64,000 bases of DNA. Origin: a candidate division CSSED10-310 bacterium. Lineage in GTDB: Bacteria; CSSED10-310; JAFGJC01. Position numbers and translations under genes: made by a program. Every line of letters begins with the position of its first letter. The stretch's first letter is position 1. Below the pieces are notes generated by a model. It was given only the letters and a program-made list of their open reading frames with translations, ran no database searches and was not told where the DNA came from. The DNA lies in the NCBI GenBank assembly GCA_016927905.1, contig JAFGLW010000001.1:359718-423717 (forward strand), in the 5' to 3' direction. Positions 8,427-18,624 of this stretch are shown here, one piece after another.

Positions 8427-9949
8427 TAGAACTCCTTCGCGCGAATCCGCTGGTAAAAAGTGAAATACCTCCCGTCAATCACTACGGTCCGCTCCACATA
8501 TCTTTGCCTGAAAAGCGGATTATTCACAATAGTCCACGACGGATCCGGCTCGAACGATTCGGGTATATCCCTCAGAATGAAAAAAGACGCAGGTTCGGCA
8601 AGAATATAATCCGGATTGCGCTCCAGTATGATCCTGTCGATGAGTCTCTGCTCCAGAACCTTCGAACGGGCATGATAGATGATGTGCGCGATCTCCTTGT
8701 CGTTCAGCCCACCCCGGTCGATATTTACAAGTCTCGAATAATAGGGGATGATGCCACCCAGCCCGGTCGACATGACATCACCCGGATCGGCATTTTCATG
8801 AAACCACAACCCCACTTCCTTCCAATCTCGGTAATGGGGATATTCCCAGGCCAGAACATCAAGGTAATGGCTGGGTTTGAAACGCAGAAGATCGAAATTG
8901 ACCGAGGTCATCGCGATCAATGCGCTCAGGATCAAAACAACGGGTATCCCGATCCGCCTGGCCGCCCGGTGATAGTCCGCCAGGACGATCGCCGCGGAAA
9001 GCGCCAGAAACGGCTGAAACGGAACGAGAAATCTACCCATGGGCATCCAGTCTCCGCCGATATGATAAACATAAGCCAGATATCCTGTCGCGGGAAGAAG
9101 CAAAGCTGAGAGATAGCGTTTACGGTTTGAAGTCCACAGACCCGAGACGGCGATGATAAACCCGATGCATCCGGTCATGGCGGCATACCGAGTGAAATAA
9201 GCCCATCCCCCTCCCTGAAACCGCCTGCCCTTGACCCAGAACGTGTTTGGCACCCAACTCCCATAATAAGCCAGCCGGAACAACTGATGGGGAATCACGA
9301 CCAGCCCGAATCCGGCAAAATAACTCAGGATTCGGCGGGGCGAACTCCGTAAATCTGTCATCTGCGGTATCATGTACAACAGGAAAAACAGCAAACCTTC
9401 CGGACGGGTCAGGGTGGCAAGACCGAATAAAACTCCCGAGACGAATCGCACGGGTTTCCGACTTCCCAGATCAATCCGTACGGCCGCGACCAGCAGGAAT
9501 ACGAACAGCGAAGTCTCCAGACCGGCAACCGACCACAAATGGAATCCGGGACTGACCGAAAGCAGGAATGCCGCCATCGGACCCACGGGACGCCGATGAA
9601 TATCCTGCTCCTTCCATGTCAGCAGCAACGCCAGTGAACCCAGGGCGAAAACGAATCCGAGCTGTTTGGCCGCCCCGGGCAGTTCAGACAGCATGCTGCC
9701 AAACCCCAGAAGGATCACCCAGAGAAAATTTGTGTATCCTTCCACCCGTTCTCCAGGGTTGTAAACCAGCCCTTCTCCTGCAGCAAAATTTTCGGCATAC
9801 CGGAACGATATGTATGCATCTTCAACAGTGTAAAACCAGAAGAAAACACACCCGGACACCGTGATGGACAGGATTACGGCGGCGTACATTATCGACCGGA
9901 TCGGGAACCCGGCGTTCCCCGGGGAAGCAGGATCTTTCTTCAATTTCAA
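8426..9949 (-). CDS. Polytopic membrane protein, GT-C type glycosyltransferase-like
   Basis: 507 residues with about ten hydrophobic segments. The first extramembrane loop carries VEDAYISFRYAENFAAGEGLVYNPGERVEGYTNFLW, written here as one recognisable block split after RYAE and VYNP. This acidic-residue loop after the first helix is the hallmark of GT-C glycosyltransferases that use polyprenyl-phosphate sugars. The last 100 residues form a soluble tail. Likely role: transfer of a sugar to a surface glycan on the outer face of the inner membrane; donor and acceptor are unknown. It overlaps the DUF4388-like gene by 4 bases upstream and abuts the sulfatase-like gene downstream. Confidence 0.75.
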   Translation of the reverse strand: MKLKKDPASPGNAGFPIRSIMYAAVILSITVSGCVFFWFYTVEDAYISFRYAENFAAGEGLVYNPGERVEGYTNFLWVILLGFGSMLSELPGAAKQLGFVFALGSLALLLTWKEQDIHRRPVGPMAAFLLSVSPGFHLWSVAGLETSLFVFLLVAAVRIDLGSRKPVRFVSGVLFGLATLTRPEGLLFFLLYMIPQMTDLRSSPRRILSYFAGFGLVVIPHQLFRLAYYGSWVPNTFWVKGRRFQGGGWAYFTRYAAMTGCIGFIIAVSGLWTSNRKRYLSALLLPATGYLAYVYHIGGDWMPMGRFLVPFQPFLALSAAIVLADYHRAARRIGIPVVLILSALIAMTSVNFDLLRFKPSHYLDVLAWEYPHYRDWKEVGLWFHENADPGDVMSTGLGGIIPYYSRLVNIDRGGLNDKEIAHIIYHARSKVLEQRLIDRIILERNPDYILAEPASFFILRDIPESFEPDPSWTIVNNPLFRQRYVERTVVIDGRYFTFYQRIRAKEF

Positions 9950-11085
9950 TGCCGCCGTTTTGACAGATTCTTCGGTTTGACCGCGTCCAGGTAAATCAAG
10001 CCCATCCGGATGAACTTGTGAAGTATGATATGGAGATCATCCTTGGACAGATTGGTGAGATACGTCAGGGATCGAACATCGGTTGTTCCGTCGATCCGTG
10101 AAAACACGAAAGCTTCCTCCGCAGTCAGAATCAATCTCTCTGGAGCCAAGGTGGAAAATGACTGACGGATCTTGGGCACGGCTTTCCCGGCCGGAATCAT
10201 TCGTTTGGCGTCATTCAGAATTTTAATTTTTATATCGCAGATCATCCTTTTGATGGACTGGTTCTTGGGATCCAGATCCTGCGCCCGATTCAAATATGAC
10301 AGCGCTTCATGATATCCCTGATGGGTTGTCAGGGTCGCGGCACGGTCCAGATTCTTGGCGATCTCAGCTTCCAGATTCTCCAACCGGTTTTCCGAGTCGT
10401 AATCCCGTGAAATCAATTTCGTATTCATCATTCTACGAAGCGTATCGAGTATGATAAACTCGGGAGCGTTCATCTCATCGACGATATCACTCACAATCCG
10501 AGGCTTTGATAGATAGTTCCAGATCTGTTCCTCCAGCCCCGGCCGGAAAACCTCGGAAAATCCGCGTTTGAACACCACGCGGTTGGATGGAATCTCGGAG
10601 CGGATGCGACGCCACTCATCGATGCGCCGGGTGCCTTCCAGCAGAAGAGTGGAGGTGTTGACCGGTTCAATCAGCTGCTCCCGGCGATCAAGTTGCCTTT
10701 CCTCAAATATGAATTCCCCGCTGTCCCTCAAAAGAAAATCGAAAAGGATGTCCTGAACTTGATCGACAAGGACATCCTCCAGTTCATTTTCCGATATCAT
10801 TTCTCTTTGAACCAGCATTTCACCCATGAGACTGCTCCGGGTTGACTGGTCACGCCGGAGATCGCTCAGTTGGCCTGCATCGATGATCCCTTTTCGCACC
10901 AGGAGCGCTCCCAGCCTGTCTTTTGAACGGGAGGAATGAACACCGACGACCCAGCCATCACGGAACCGGATATCAATTCCGGTGTCTTTACATCGGACGG
11001 ACAGTATCCCATGTTTTTTCCCTCGAGAGATCCATTGCAGCAGATCTTGGGGTGGCATGCCTTCCAGGGTTCCACTAATCGCCAT
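9946..11085 (-). CDS. DUF4388/PATAN-like protein with short TPR region
   Basis: A 379-residue cytoplasmic protein. The start at 11085 follows GGAAGG in its leader; a longer frame to 11190 lies inside the HAD gene. Residues 1-100 (GTLEGMPPQDLLQWISRGKK, LSVRCKDTGIDIRFRDG, GALLVRKGII) match the PATAN/DUF4388 fold seen in PatA-type regulators and gliding-motility proteins. A second block with RRMMNTKLISRD looks winged-helix-like, followed by a TPR pair (ALSYLNRAQDLDPKN) and a C-terminal region with LIYLDAV. Such proteins are usually scaffolds or regulators in signal transduction. Its target is unknown; operon context suggests envelope or surface-glycan control. Confidence 0.75.
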   Translation of the reverse strand: MAISGTLEGMPPQDLLQWISRGKKHGILSVRCKDTGIDIRFRDGWVVGVHSSRSKDRLGALLVRKGIIDAGQLSDLRRDQSTRSSLMGEMLVQREMISENELEDVLVDQVQDILFDFLLRDSGEFIFEERQLDRREQLIEPVNTSTLLLEGTRRIDEWRRIRSEIPSNRVVFKRGFSEVFRPGLEEQIWNYLSKPRIVSDIVDEMNAPEFIILDTLRRMMNTKLISRDYDSENRLENLEAEIAKNLDRAATLTTHQGYHEALSYLNRAQDLDPKNQSIKRMICDIKIKILNDAKRMIPAGKAVPKIRQSFSTLAPERLILTAEEAFVFSRIDGTTDVRSLTYLTNLSKDDLHIILHKFIRMGLIYLDAVKPKNLSKRRH

Positions 11086-11815
11086 TTTGAATCCTTCCGC
11101 GTAACTGGAACAGCTCCTGCAGATCAGCAATATCCGGGACGGTATGATCAACGAACGGTTCCAACTCGTCCGAAACCCCGCCGGATCCAATCCATATCGT
11201 TGTCATCCCGATTCGTTTGGCCGGTACAAGATCCCAATCAATACGGTCGCCAACCATGGCAATTTGACCGGGTTTAATCCCCATCCTGCCTGCCGTCAAC
11301 CGGTAAAGTTCCAACTGGGGTTTATGATACCCAGTTTCACCCGAAATGACAATCTGGGTAAAATATTTTCCCAGCCTGTTGCGTTTAATCTGGGACATCT
11401 GGGTTTCTTCCGAACCCTCTGTAAGCAGGCCCAGTTTATAATGCCTTGACAGCATACCCAGAACCTCATGCACACCCGGTACCAAAACCGCACCCCGAAC
11501 TCTGCCCACTCCGTACTCCCCGGCCATCTTCAAGGTTACGGAAGGCAGGTCAAGATGAAGAGCAGACAGGGTTTTGTCAAACCGCATTCTGCGGTTTTCG
11601 AGCGCTGGATACCGTATGCCCGATCCGGACGTTTCGGATTCTTCCGCCTGGATCACATCCCTATAGGCAGCTTCAAATTCAGCAAAGGTGATCTCGGAAC
11701 CGATTCCCCTCAAAACCTCGTATGCGCTTCTGAGGCCGGTTTCAGCGCTGGCCCGGTAATCGGTCAATGTTCCGTCCAGATCGAACAGGATTCCGAGCAG
11801 GTCACGGGAGATCAT
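11075..11815 (-). CDS. HAD-superfamily hydrolase (phosphoglycolate phosphatase/YjjG type)
   Basis: 246 residues with all four HAD motifs: FDLDGTLTDY (nucleophile Asp and acid/base Asp), LLTEGSEE (motif II Thr region), the Lys in GETGYHKPQLELY (motif III) and MVGDRIDWDL (motif IV). The helical cap inserted after motif I gives a C1-type phosphatase, closest in look to the YjjG/phosphoglycolate phosphatase group. Its substrate cannot be read from the sequence. It overlaps the amidase-like gene by 4 bases upstream and the DUF4388-like gene by 11 bases downstream. Confidence 0.85.
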   Translation of the reverse strand: MISRDLLGILFDLDGTLTDYRASAETGLRSAYEVLRGIGSEITFAEFEAAYRDVIQAEESETSGSGIRYPALENRRMRFDKTLSALHLDLPSVTLKMAGEYGVGRVRGAVLVPGVHEVLGMLSRHYKLGLLTEGSEETQMSQIKRNRLGKYFTQIVISGETGYHKPQLELYRLTAGRMGIKPGQIAMVGDRIDWDLVPAKRIGMTTIWIGSGGVSDELEPFVDHTVPDIADLQELFQLRGRIQNGD

Positions 11816-12708
11816 CCAGGATCCCCGATAAGATCCTGATACAGAGCCGGTTTCCGATCCATCAAAAAAGGAAATTCCGTCCGGGCTTTGAGGGTATCCG
11901 CAATATCGATATCGGCGATCACGATCGCATCCCTATGGAATGCGGGTTCCGCCGTCATCTCTCCAAACGGATCGACGCAAAACGATTTCCCGTAGAAATT
12001 GAGATCTTTTTCCTTTCCGACCCTGTTAATCCGGAAAACGAATACACCGTTCACGACAGCGTTGGCACTCATCACCGATTGCCATCTGAATTGCGAATCG
12101 AATGCCGCTGCGGTCGGTGCAATGATGAGATGCGCCCCCTTCAAAGCCAGGATGCGGGATCCTTCCGGAAAAAAATTGTCCCATCCCATCTGGATGCCGA
12201 TCCGCGCATGGGACGTTTGAAAAACCGGGAATCCGAGATCTCCAGGCTGAAAATACCGGGTTTCTTCCCAGAACGGAATGTTCGGGATGTGAACTTTCCG
12301 ATATTTTTCGATCGATCCATCCCCACTGATGATGACGGTCGTGTTGTATGTCCTGTCCCGGTCACGCTCGAACACCGGGCAAAGGATGACGGCATGATAC
12401 TGTTTTGCAAGATCGATAAATGGTTCGGTGGTCGGTCCCGGGACGGATTCCGCATGTTCCGGATATTGCGGGTCATCCGAATCGAACCAGGGCAGACAGA
12501 ACAACTCCGAAAAAGCGATAACATCAGCCTTTTTCTCCAAGGCAACCCGTGCGAACTCCACCGCCCTCTTGATGTTCGTCTCGATCTCACCGGATGCAGA
12601 AAACTGGATGCCTGCGATCCGGACGGGTGCAGCAGGATTTTGGTTTCCGGGTGCGCTTTTCAGGCCCCGCAACACTTCTTGTATTTTTTCCCGCTCCCGC
12701 AGGGACAT
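11812..12708 (-). CDS. Carbon-nitrogen hydrolase family protein lacking the catalytic cysteine
   Basis: Up to 298 residues; family resemblance is to N-carbamoylputrescine amidase ([77 protein letters not shown]). The Glu (FSELF) and Lys (YRKVH) of the nitrilase triad are present. The Cys normally in ICWD is Gly in QMGWD, which I checked by translating the complement around 12185. Amidase activity is therefore unlikely unless chemistry has changed. The ATG at 12708 lies 49 bases inside secA; a GTG 33 bases downstream is an equally possible start. It lies between secA and the HAD gene. Confidence 0.8.
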   Translation of the reverse strand: MSLREREKIQEVLRGLKSAPGNQNPAAPVRIAGIQFSASGEIETNIKRAVEFARVALEKKADVIAFSELFCLPWFDSDDPQYPEHAESVPGPTTEPFIDLAKQYHAVILCPVFERDRDRTYNTTVIISGDGSIEKYRKVHIPNIPFWEETRYFQPGDLGFPVFQTSHARIGIQMGWDNFFPEGSRILALKGAHLIIAPTAAAFDSQFRWQSVMSANAVVNGVFVFRINRVGKEKDLNFYGKSFCVDPFGEMTAEPAFHRDAIVIADIDIADTLKARTEFPFLMDRKPALYQDLIGDPG

Positions 12709-15383
12709 GGATCATTTCTCCCGACTTTTGAGGCGGTACGTCTGACCGTCACTATCGGTTTCGGGTGTTCGGGTGTTGATCCGGGCGACGGAACAGGGGT
12801 TTGCCGGGTTGCACCACCGATGCTGCCCCGCCCCTCCACCGTGCGACTCCCGGTTCGTTCCAGGGGAATATCCTGGGGGGATACCGGTCTGAACACGAAC
12901 AAATCGTGTATTGCATCTTTTTTAATCCTGGAGACCATCTCCTGAAACAGCTCATACCCCTCGCGTTTGTATTCGGTCAGAGGATCTTTCTGGCCGTAAC
13001 CCCGAAGCCCGATACCTTCTTTCAGATGGTCCATGCTCAGGAGATGATCCTTCCAATTCAGATCAATTCTTCTGAGAAGAACCGCTCGTTCAAACCATTG
13101 CATCAGTTCCGCGCCGATCTCCGTAACTTTTTTCTGGTACAGAACCCGATATTCTTCCGTAAGATAGGAAAAAAACTGCTCTTCCATCCATGTTTCACCG
13201 CTTTGCGGATGATCCAGTGAAACGGTGAAACCGAACTGGTTTTTCAAGGCCTGCTGCAAACCTTCCATATCCCAGTCGTCCGGATGCGATTTCACGGGAA
13301 TGAACAGTTCGAATAATTCTTCGATGACATCACCTAGCATTTCATCGATGAATTCCTGCAGGTTTTCGGATCTCAGTACCCGGTTTCTCTGCCCATATAC
13401 GACTTCCCGCTGCTTATTCATGACATCATCGTATTCGAGTAAGTTTTTTCGAATCAGAAAATTATGTGCTTCCACTTTTTTCTGGGCGTTTTCGATCGAC
13501 TTCGTGACCATGGCGTTTTCGATCTGTTCTCCTTCCTCGATCCCCAGCCTATCCATGATACCGATGATCCGTTCACCCCCGAAAATGCGCATGAGGTCAT
13601 CTTCCAGGGATACATAAAAACGGCTGGATCCGGGATCACCCTGACGTCCGGACCGGCCCCGCAACTGATTGTCGATCCGCCGGGATTCGTGACGTTCCGT
13701 CCCGATGATATGCAAACCTCCCAGGCTCACAACTTCTTCATGTTCCCGGTCCGTTTTTTTCTTGAAATCGGGAAATAGTGCCTTATAGTGCGACTGATAA
13801 TCCGGATCCCCCTCGCGAACACCCCGCCCGGCAATCTCCTGACGCGTGAGAAATTCCGGATTCCCGCCCAGAAGAATGTCGGTTCCGCGCCCGGCCATAT
13901 TGGTGGCGATGGTGATGGCGTTTTTTCGACCGGCCTGGGCCACGATTTCAGCTTCCCTGCTGTGATGTTTGGCGTTCAGAACATTGTGGGTCAGTTTTTT
14001 CCGCTGCAGCATCTTGGACAGCTTTTCGGATTTTTCAATGGCAATGGTTCCCACCAGAACCGGTTGACCTGTGGAATAAAGTGATTCAATCTCCCTGACA
14101 ACCGCATTGAACTTCTCTCGTTCCGATTTGAACACGATATCGGAATATTCCCTTCGAATCAGCGACCGATTGGTGGGAATCGAGACCACGTCCAGATTAT
14201 AGATCTGTGCGAACTCAGGTGCTTCCGTCATGGCAGTACCGGTCATGCCCGCCAGTTTTTCGTACATCCGGAAATAGTTCTGGAAGGTGATGGTGGCAAG
14301 TGTTTGATTTTCACCCGCTATCTTGACTCCCTCCTTGGCCTCCACCGCCTGATGCAGGCCGTCCGACCAGCGCCGCCCCGGCATCAACCGGCCGGTGAAT
14401 TCATCTACAATGATGATTTCGCCGTCGCGGACAACATATTCGACATCTCTTTTAAACAGGGTATGCGCTCGAAGCGCTTGATTCAGATGATGCTGAAGCA
14501 CCATGTTCCTGGGATCGAACAGGTTGCCCACATTCAGGAGATTCTCGGCTTTGGCGATCCCTGAATCGTTGAGTGAAACCGTATGACTTTTTTCTTCAAT
14601 GACATAATCGATATCCCGCCGGAAATTCGGAATGATCCGGTTTACTTTGACATACAGGTCGGTCGATTCCTCGGAGGGACCCGAAATGATCAACGGCGTC
14701 CTGGCTTCATCAATCAGAATCGAATCCACCTCGTCAACAATCGCATAATACGGTTCTCTCTGGACGAAATCCTGGGGAGCGGATTTCATGTTGTCCCTGA
14801 GATAATCAAAACCGAATTCATTATTGGTACCGTAAGTGATATCCGCTCGATATGCCTTATAATGTTCCAGCGGTTCGGACGTGCTCTGAATCACTCCGAT
14901 TGACATTCCCAGAAATCGGTAGATCTGGCCCATCCATTCCGCATCGCGTCTCGCCAGGTAATCATTCACTGTCACAACGTGAACGCCTTTTCCGGTCAAG
15001 GCGTTCAGATAGACCGCCAGCGTTGCCACCAGGGTTTTGCCTTCACCCGTTTTCATCTCGGCAATTTTCCCCTCGTGCAAAACAATGCCGCCCATCAGCT
15101 GGACATCGAAATGTCTCATGTTCAGGACTCGCCTGGCTGTTTCCCGAACGACCGCGAAAACCTCCGGAAGAAGATCATCCAGATTCTCTCCGCGATCCAG
15201 CCGTTGCCTGAATTCGGTTGTTTTTCCCTGCAATTGCGAATCATCCAGCCGAGAAACCTGGCTTTCCAACCCGCATATCCGCTCAACAATCGGATGCATC
15301 CGATTGATCTCGCGTTCATTGGCCGTGGGAATGACCTTCCGGACAACCCGTGAGATATTCGATATGACTCCCAAGACGATCAC
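12660..15383 (-). CDS. secA: Preprotein translocase ATPase SecA
   Basis: The motor that pushes unfolded preproteins through SecYEG at the inner membrane. 907 residues, normal length. Visible: Walker A MKTGEGKT (Gly113-Thr117), the DEAD-like [14 protein letters not shown], the preprotein cross-linking domain, SATs-like [39 protein letters not shown] (motif VI), the helical wing and scaffold, and a C-terminal linker rich in Pro and Ser ending in the zinc motif [18 protein letters not shown], which binds SecB or ribosomes. Its end overlaps the amidase-like gene, so it heads a six-gene minus-strand operon that ends at 6972. Confidence 0.97.
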   Translation of the reverse strand: MIVLGVISNISRVVRKVIPTANEREINRMHPIVERICGLESQVSRLDDSQLQGKTTEFRQRLDRGENLDDLLPEVFAVVRETARRVLNMRHFDVQLMGGIVLHEGKIAEMKTGEGKTLVATLAVYLNALTGKGVHVVTVNDYLARRDAEWMGQIYRFLGMSIGVIQSTSEPLEHYKAYRADITYGTNNEFGFDYLRDNMKSAPQDFVQREPYYAIVDEVDSILIDEARTPLIISGPSEESTDLYVKVNRIIPNFRRDIDYVIEEKSHTVSLNDSGIAKAENLLNVGNLFDPRNMVLQHHLNQALRAHTLFKRDVEYVVRDGEIIIVDEFTGRLMPGRRWSDGLHQAVEAKEGVKIAGENQTLATITFQNYFRMYEKLAGMTGTAMTEAPEFAQIYNLDVVSIPTNRSLIRREYSDIVFKSEREKFNAVVREIESLYSTGQPVLVGTIAIEKSEKLSKMLQRKKLTHNVLNAKHHSREAEIVAQAGRKNAITIATNMAGRGTDILLGGNPEFLTRQEIAGRGVREGDPDYQSHYKALFPDFKKKTDREHEEVVSLGGLHIIGTERHESRRIDNQLRGRSGRQGDPGSSRFYVSLEDDLMRIFGGERIIGIMDRLGIEEGEQIENAMVTKSIENAQKKVEAHNFLIRKNLLEYDDVMNKQREVVYGQRNRVLRSENLQEFIDEMLGDVIEELFELFIPVKSHPDDWDMEGLQQALKNQFGFTVSLDHPQSGETWMEEQFFSYLTEEYRVLYQKKVTEIGAELMQWFERAVLLRRIDLNWKDHLLSMDHLKEGIGLRGYGQKDPLTEYKREGYELFQEMVSRIKKDAIHDLFVFRPVSPQDIPLERTGSRTVEGRGSIGGATRQTPVPSPGSTPEHPKPIVTVRRTASKVGRNDPCPCGSGKKYKKCCGA

Positions 15384-15455
15384 CTATCCTTCGCAGTGAT
15401 TTAGAATCGATTTGAAGTGAATGGCCGGTAACATCCCGCAATCTCTCGATTGCAG

Positions 15456-16391
15456 TTAGCTGGTCTCTTCATCCGGCAGAAAATAAAACGGATTGACCGG
15501 TCTGCCCTCAATCCGCACTTCATAATGAAGATGCCGATGTGTGGACCGTCCCGTATTCCCCAGTAATCCGATTGTCTGTCCGCGATCGATCCAGTCGCCT
15601 TCCCGAACGTCGATCCGATGAAGATGCGCATACCGGGTGGATAATCCGAACCCATGATATATGGTTATCATCCTGCCGTAGGAACCGCTCCATTTGGTCT
15701 CGACAACGATCCCTTCGGCCGTGGCGCAAACCGGGACATGATTCGAATGGGCGATGTCGATCCCGGTATGCATCTTGATGGCGCCCGTAAACGGATCGCT
15801 GCGTCTGCCGAACGGTGAGGAGATGAATCCGCCCTGCACGGGCCGGATACTTGGAATCGAACGGATCAAGGCACTCTGCGAATTTATAAACCGGTACAGA
15901 GAGGCGTTTTTCCCATGTTCCAGCTTGATTTCAAGCTCGATCTCCTCAATTTCCGTCCACATTCGATCCAGAAGCTCACTCTCGGAATTCAAGAAGGCGA
16001 CCTCCCGGACATCCCGCCGGTGAATCCCCTTCAAGGGTCCACCCGTTCCACCCTCCTCCGGTGCCGCTCTACGCCCCAGTTGAACTTCGATGTTCCGGCT
16101 CAGTGCGCGAACACCCGCAAGCTCTTCCCGGATTTGACTCATCCGCTCAGTCATGAAACTGATTTGATTGTGTTTCATGCTGAGTTCCCGGTTCAAATTC
16201 CGGATTTCGCTTTTCAGCTTTTCATATTCTGCATAACGATCCAGACCGGTTAAGCTTATGCCGGTCAGGATCGACACCCCCAGTAGACTGATGAGAACAA
16301 ACCATCTGGGAACCCAGAACCGCCGGACACCGCTCCGCTCAATCCGCCTGATAATGATCTGAAATCCCTTTTTCTTTCTCCCCAAACTCAT
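15456..16391 (-). CDS. M23 (LytM-type) peptidoglycan endopeptidase with transmembrane anchor and coiled coil
   Basis: 311 residues. An N-terminal membrane segment (WFVLISLLGVSILTGISLTGL) is followed by a coiled coil (about 50-100) and a C-terminal peptidase domain. The zinc ligands are visible: His and Asp in MHTGIDIAH and the HLH pair in THRHLHYEVRIEGRPVNP. All catalytic residues appear intact, so it should cut cell-wall peptides rather than act only as an activator like EnvC. It is divergent from the LpoA-like lipoprotein gene, and PBP1A lies 2 kb on, so this is a cell-wall cluster. Confidence 0.9.
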   Translation of the reverse strand: MSLGRKKKGFQIIIRRIERSGVRRFWVPRWFVLISLLGVSILTGISLTGLDRYAEYEKLKSEIRNLNRELSMKHNQISFMTERMSQIREELAGVRALSRNIEVQLGRRAAPEEGGTGGPLKGIHRRDVREVAFLNSESELLDRMWTEIEEIELEIKLEHGKNASLYRFINSQSALIRSIPSIRPVQGGFISSPFGRRSDPFTGAIKMHTGIDIAHSNHVPVCATAEGIVVETKWSGSYGRMITIYHGFGLSTRYAHLHRIDVREGDWIDRGQTIGLLGNTGRSTHRHLHYEVRIEGRPVNPFYFLPDEETS

Positions 16392-16435
16392 TCTCTCCCT
16401 TTCCTGCGTAGCTGCCCGACAATACTAAATAACTG

Positions 16436-16465
16436 ATGTTACATATAGAATTTAATGGTTGTCAA
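16436..16465 (-). promoter_or_regulatory. Candidate sigma-70 promoter for the M23 peptidase gene
   Basis: Read on the minus strand: a perfect TTGACA -35 box (complement of 16460-16465), an 18-base spacer and TAACAT (complement of 16436-16441) as a modest -10. The predicted start of transcription is about 35 bases before the peptidase ATG. Pattern match only. Confidence 0.45.
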
Positions 16466-16488
16466 GGGTAAAACCGAATTGGTCAACA

Positions 16489-16517
16489 TTGACATCGAAC
16501 TCTACTGTATTTACATT
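16489..16517 (+). promoter_or_regulatory. Candidate sigma-70 promoter for the LpoA-like gene
   Basis: A perfect TTGACA (16489-16494), a 17-base spacer and TACATT (16512-16517). It lies 35 bases upstream of the chosen GTG start with its GGGAGGTGA ribosome site, and is back to back with the minus-strand promoter of the M23 gene. Confidence 0.5.
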
Positions 16518-16551
16518 CTCGTTAATCCTGTCCGGTCGGGAGGTGATTTTT

Positions 16552-18606
16552 GTGAAACTGCCGAACAAAATTCTTTTGATCCTGTTCGCCTTGACAACCA
16601 TGACTCGACTCACCGGATGTGTCCCCGCTCAGGTACCGCTTCAATACAGGAAACTGACCGATATCCCCGCAGCCGATATCCAGCAGACCCTGTCGGAATA
16701 CCAGACTCTGATCCGGGATCATCCCGGCGACCCGCTCATTCCCCGGCTGATATACAACTGTGGCCGTCTCTACCTGGCAATCGACCAAAAAAAGGATGCC
16801 ATGCGCCAGTTTTCGCTGCTGTCGGAAACCGATCCGGACAGCACCTGGGGGACAGCAGCCCGGATCGAGCTGACCGGCCTGGAAGAACACAGTGATCCCG
16901 ACGCTGCGATCGAAACCCTGAAATCGCTGAAAACCCGGATTCTGGATTCGGCAATGGGCAGTCGAGCGGATTATCATATCGGAGAAATCCAGGCATCCCG
17001 GGGAAACTATCGGGAAGCTTTGAATCAGTACCTCCATGCCATGACGTTCCAGACTGATCCGGCAACCAGCGCGCTGGTCAGCCTCAAGATCGGGCTGTGC
17101 CACTTCAAAATGAATCAACTGGACAAAGCGGATACATTTCTGCAGAAATCGCTGCGAACGGATCGATATCATCACCCCGATCCATATATTCTTCTGGCTC
17201 AACTGCACCTGATGAGAAATTCTCCATTGAAATCACTTCAGATTCTGTTCGACGGGCTGAACAACCTCATCAATCCCGCTCCCCTGGAACCTGAAATTTC
17301 CGGCATCTTGAGTCGGTTTTTGACACTGGAACAACTGCTTGAGATTGAACGGAAACTCAGCCTGGAAGACCCCGAGTTGTATCTCATCCGGATGGAACGA
17401 ATCCGGCGGCTGATGGAGAGCGGGCAGCTGGATACCGCTGAAACACAGATCGAGGATCTTCTTCGGGATTATCCCGTGAGGGCATCAAATCTGGAAGCGG
17501 ATCTGTCGGCTCTACAACAGCGTGTGGTTTCGGATGAATATGCAATCGGCCTTTTGATACCACTGTCGGGATCCCTGTCGATGATCGGTCAGAACATTTA
17601 CCGGGGTGTCCGGATGGCCCTGGATGAATATTATCAAACCGAACCAACGCTCACGATCGAATTGATTCCGATAGATACCGGTGGCATACCGGAGAATGCC
17701 CTGGAGGGATTTCTCGAACTGGCGGAAAATCCTGAAGTGATTGCCGTCATCGGTCCGGTCAAGAGTTCAACGACCGATGCTATTATCGAATCCGCAGCCA
17801 AATACCATCTCCCGACCATCACCCCCGGCTGCCCCAATGACACCATCTGCGGGCAATCTGAATATTTGTACCGTATCTATCCATCCGCTTACCGGGAAGG
17901 CAGAATGTTGTTGAAATTCATGAGCGAATCGATGGGTTACGCCAAATACGGTTGTGTTTATCCCGATATCGAATACGGGTCCACCGCATGTGATGGATTC
18001 ATCGATGCCGTAAGCGAGTTCGGAGGGGAAATCGTCCAGGTGATAAAATACCCGGTCATATTTTCGAATGCAGCAAACTACCTGATGAATCTCAAGGATG
18101 CCGAGCTGGAGTTCATCTTTCTTCCGGACGAAGCCGAACGGGCGGCACAGATGGCCGGACAGATCCGGTACCAGGAAATCCTGGATCCCGTCATTATCGG
18201 TACCGGCGCTTGGGAAGATTATTTGATCACTCAGATCGCCGGTATCCATCTGGAAGGTTCTTTTTTTATAACCGGATACCCACACCTGACCGGTGCCCGG
18301 AAGACCGCCGCCGATCGGTACCGCCTGCTGTACGGAGAAACACCGGATCATTTTGCCTTGCGGGCCTACGAAGCCTGCCGGATACTGTTGAACCGGCTCG
18401 AACCCGATGTGAAGTACCGGGAACGATTGAATTTTCTTCTTTCCGATTCCGAAGGATTCACATCGTTGGACGGGATATCGAAATTCGACCACAACGGTGA
18501 TTATCTCCCGCCCCTGACCATCTTCCAGATAAGGAACAGGCATTTTGTTCCGATGGTTCGATGGGACGGATCAGAATTTATTCCGATTGAAACTCCGGAA
18601 AACTGA
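16552..18606 (+). CDS. LpoA-like lipoprotein: TPR region plus type 1 periplasmic-binding fold
   Basis: 684 residues. The start is GTG 16552, because GGGAGGTGA lies 5 bases upstream and the product then begins with a lipoprotein signal ending in RLTGC. Residues 30-340 are TPR-like helical repeats (QFSLLSETDP, YHIGEIQASRGNYREALNQYLHA, SLKIGLCHFKMNQLDKADTFLQKSL). From about 350 a type 1 periplasmic-binding domain follows (AIGLLIPLSGSLSMIGQNIYRGVRMAL, VIGPVKSSTTDA, GCVYPDIEYGSTACDGF). This two-part design and total length are those of E. coli LpoA (678 residues), which activates PBP1A from the outer membrane. Here the convergent neighbour is a PBP1A gene. Functional equivalence is inference; amino-acid sensing is the alternative. 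Confidence 0.75.
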   Translation: MKLPNKILLILFALTTMTRLTGCVPAQVPLQYRKLTDIPAADIQQTLSEYQTLIRDHPGDPLIPRLIYNCGRLYLAIDQKKDAMRQFSLLSETDPDSTWGTAARIELTGLEEHSDPDAAIETLKSLKTRILDSAMGSRADYHIGEIQASRGNYREALNQYLHAMTFQTDPATSALVSLKIGLCHFKMNQLDKADTFLQKSLRTDRYHHPDPYILLAQLHLMRNSPLKSLQILFDGLNNLINPAPLEPEISGILSRFLTLEQLLEIERKLSLEDPELYLIRMERIRRLMESGQLDTAETQIEDLLRDYPVRASNLEADLSALQQRVVSDEYAIGLLIPLSGSLSMIGQNIYRGVRMALDEYYQTEPTLTIELIPIDTGGIPENALEGFLELAENPEVIAVIGPVKSSTTDAIIESAAKYHLPTITPGCPNDTICGQSEYLYRIYPSAYREGRMLLKFMSESMGYAKYGCVYPDIEYGSTACDGFIDAVSEFGGEIVQVIKYPVIFSNAANYLMNLKDAELEFIFLPDEAERAAQMAGQIRYQEILDPVIIGTGAWEDYLITQIAGIHLEGSFFITGYPHLTGARKTAADRYRLLYGETPDHFALRAYEACRILLNRLEPDVKYRERLNFLLSDSEGFTSLDGISKFDHNGDYLPPLTIFQIRNRHFVPMVRWDGSEFIPIETPEN

Positions 18607-18624
18607 CTTCAGATCAGTTGGTTT

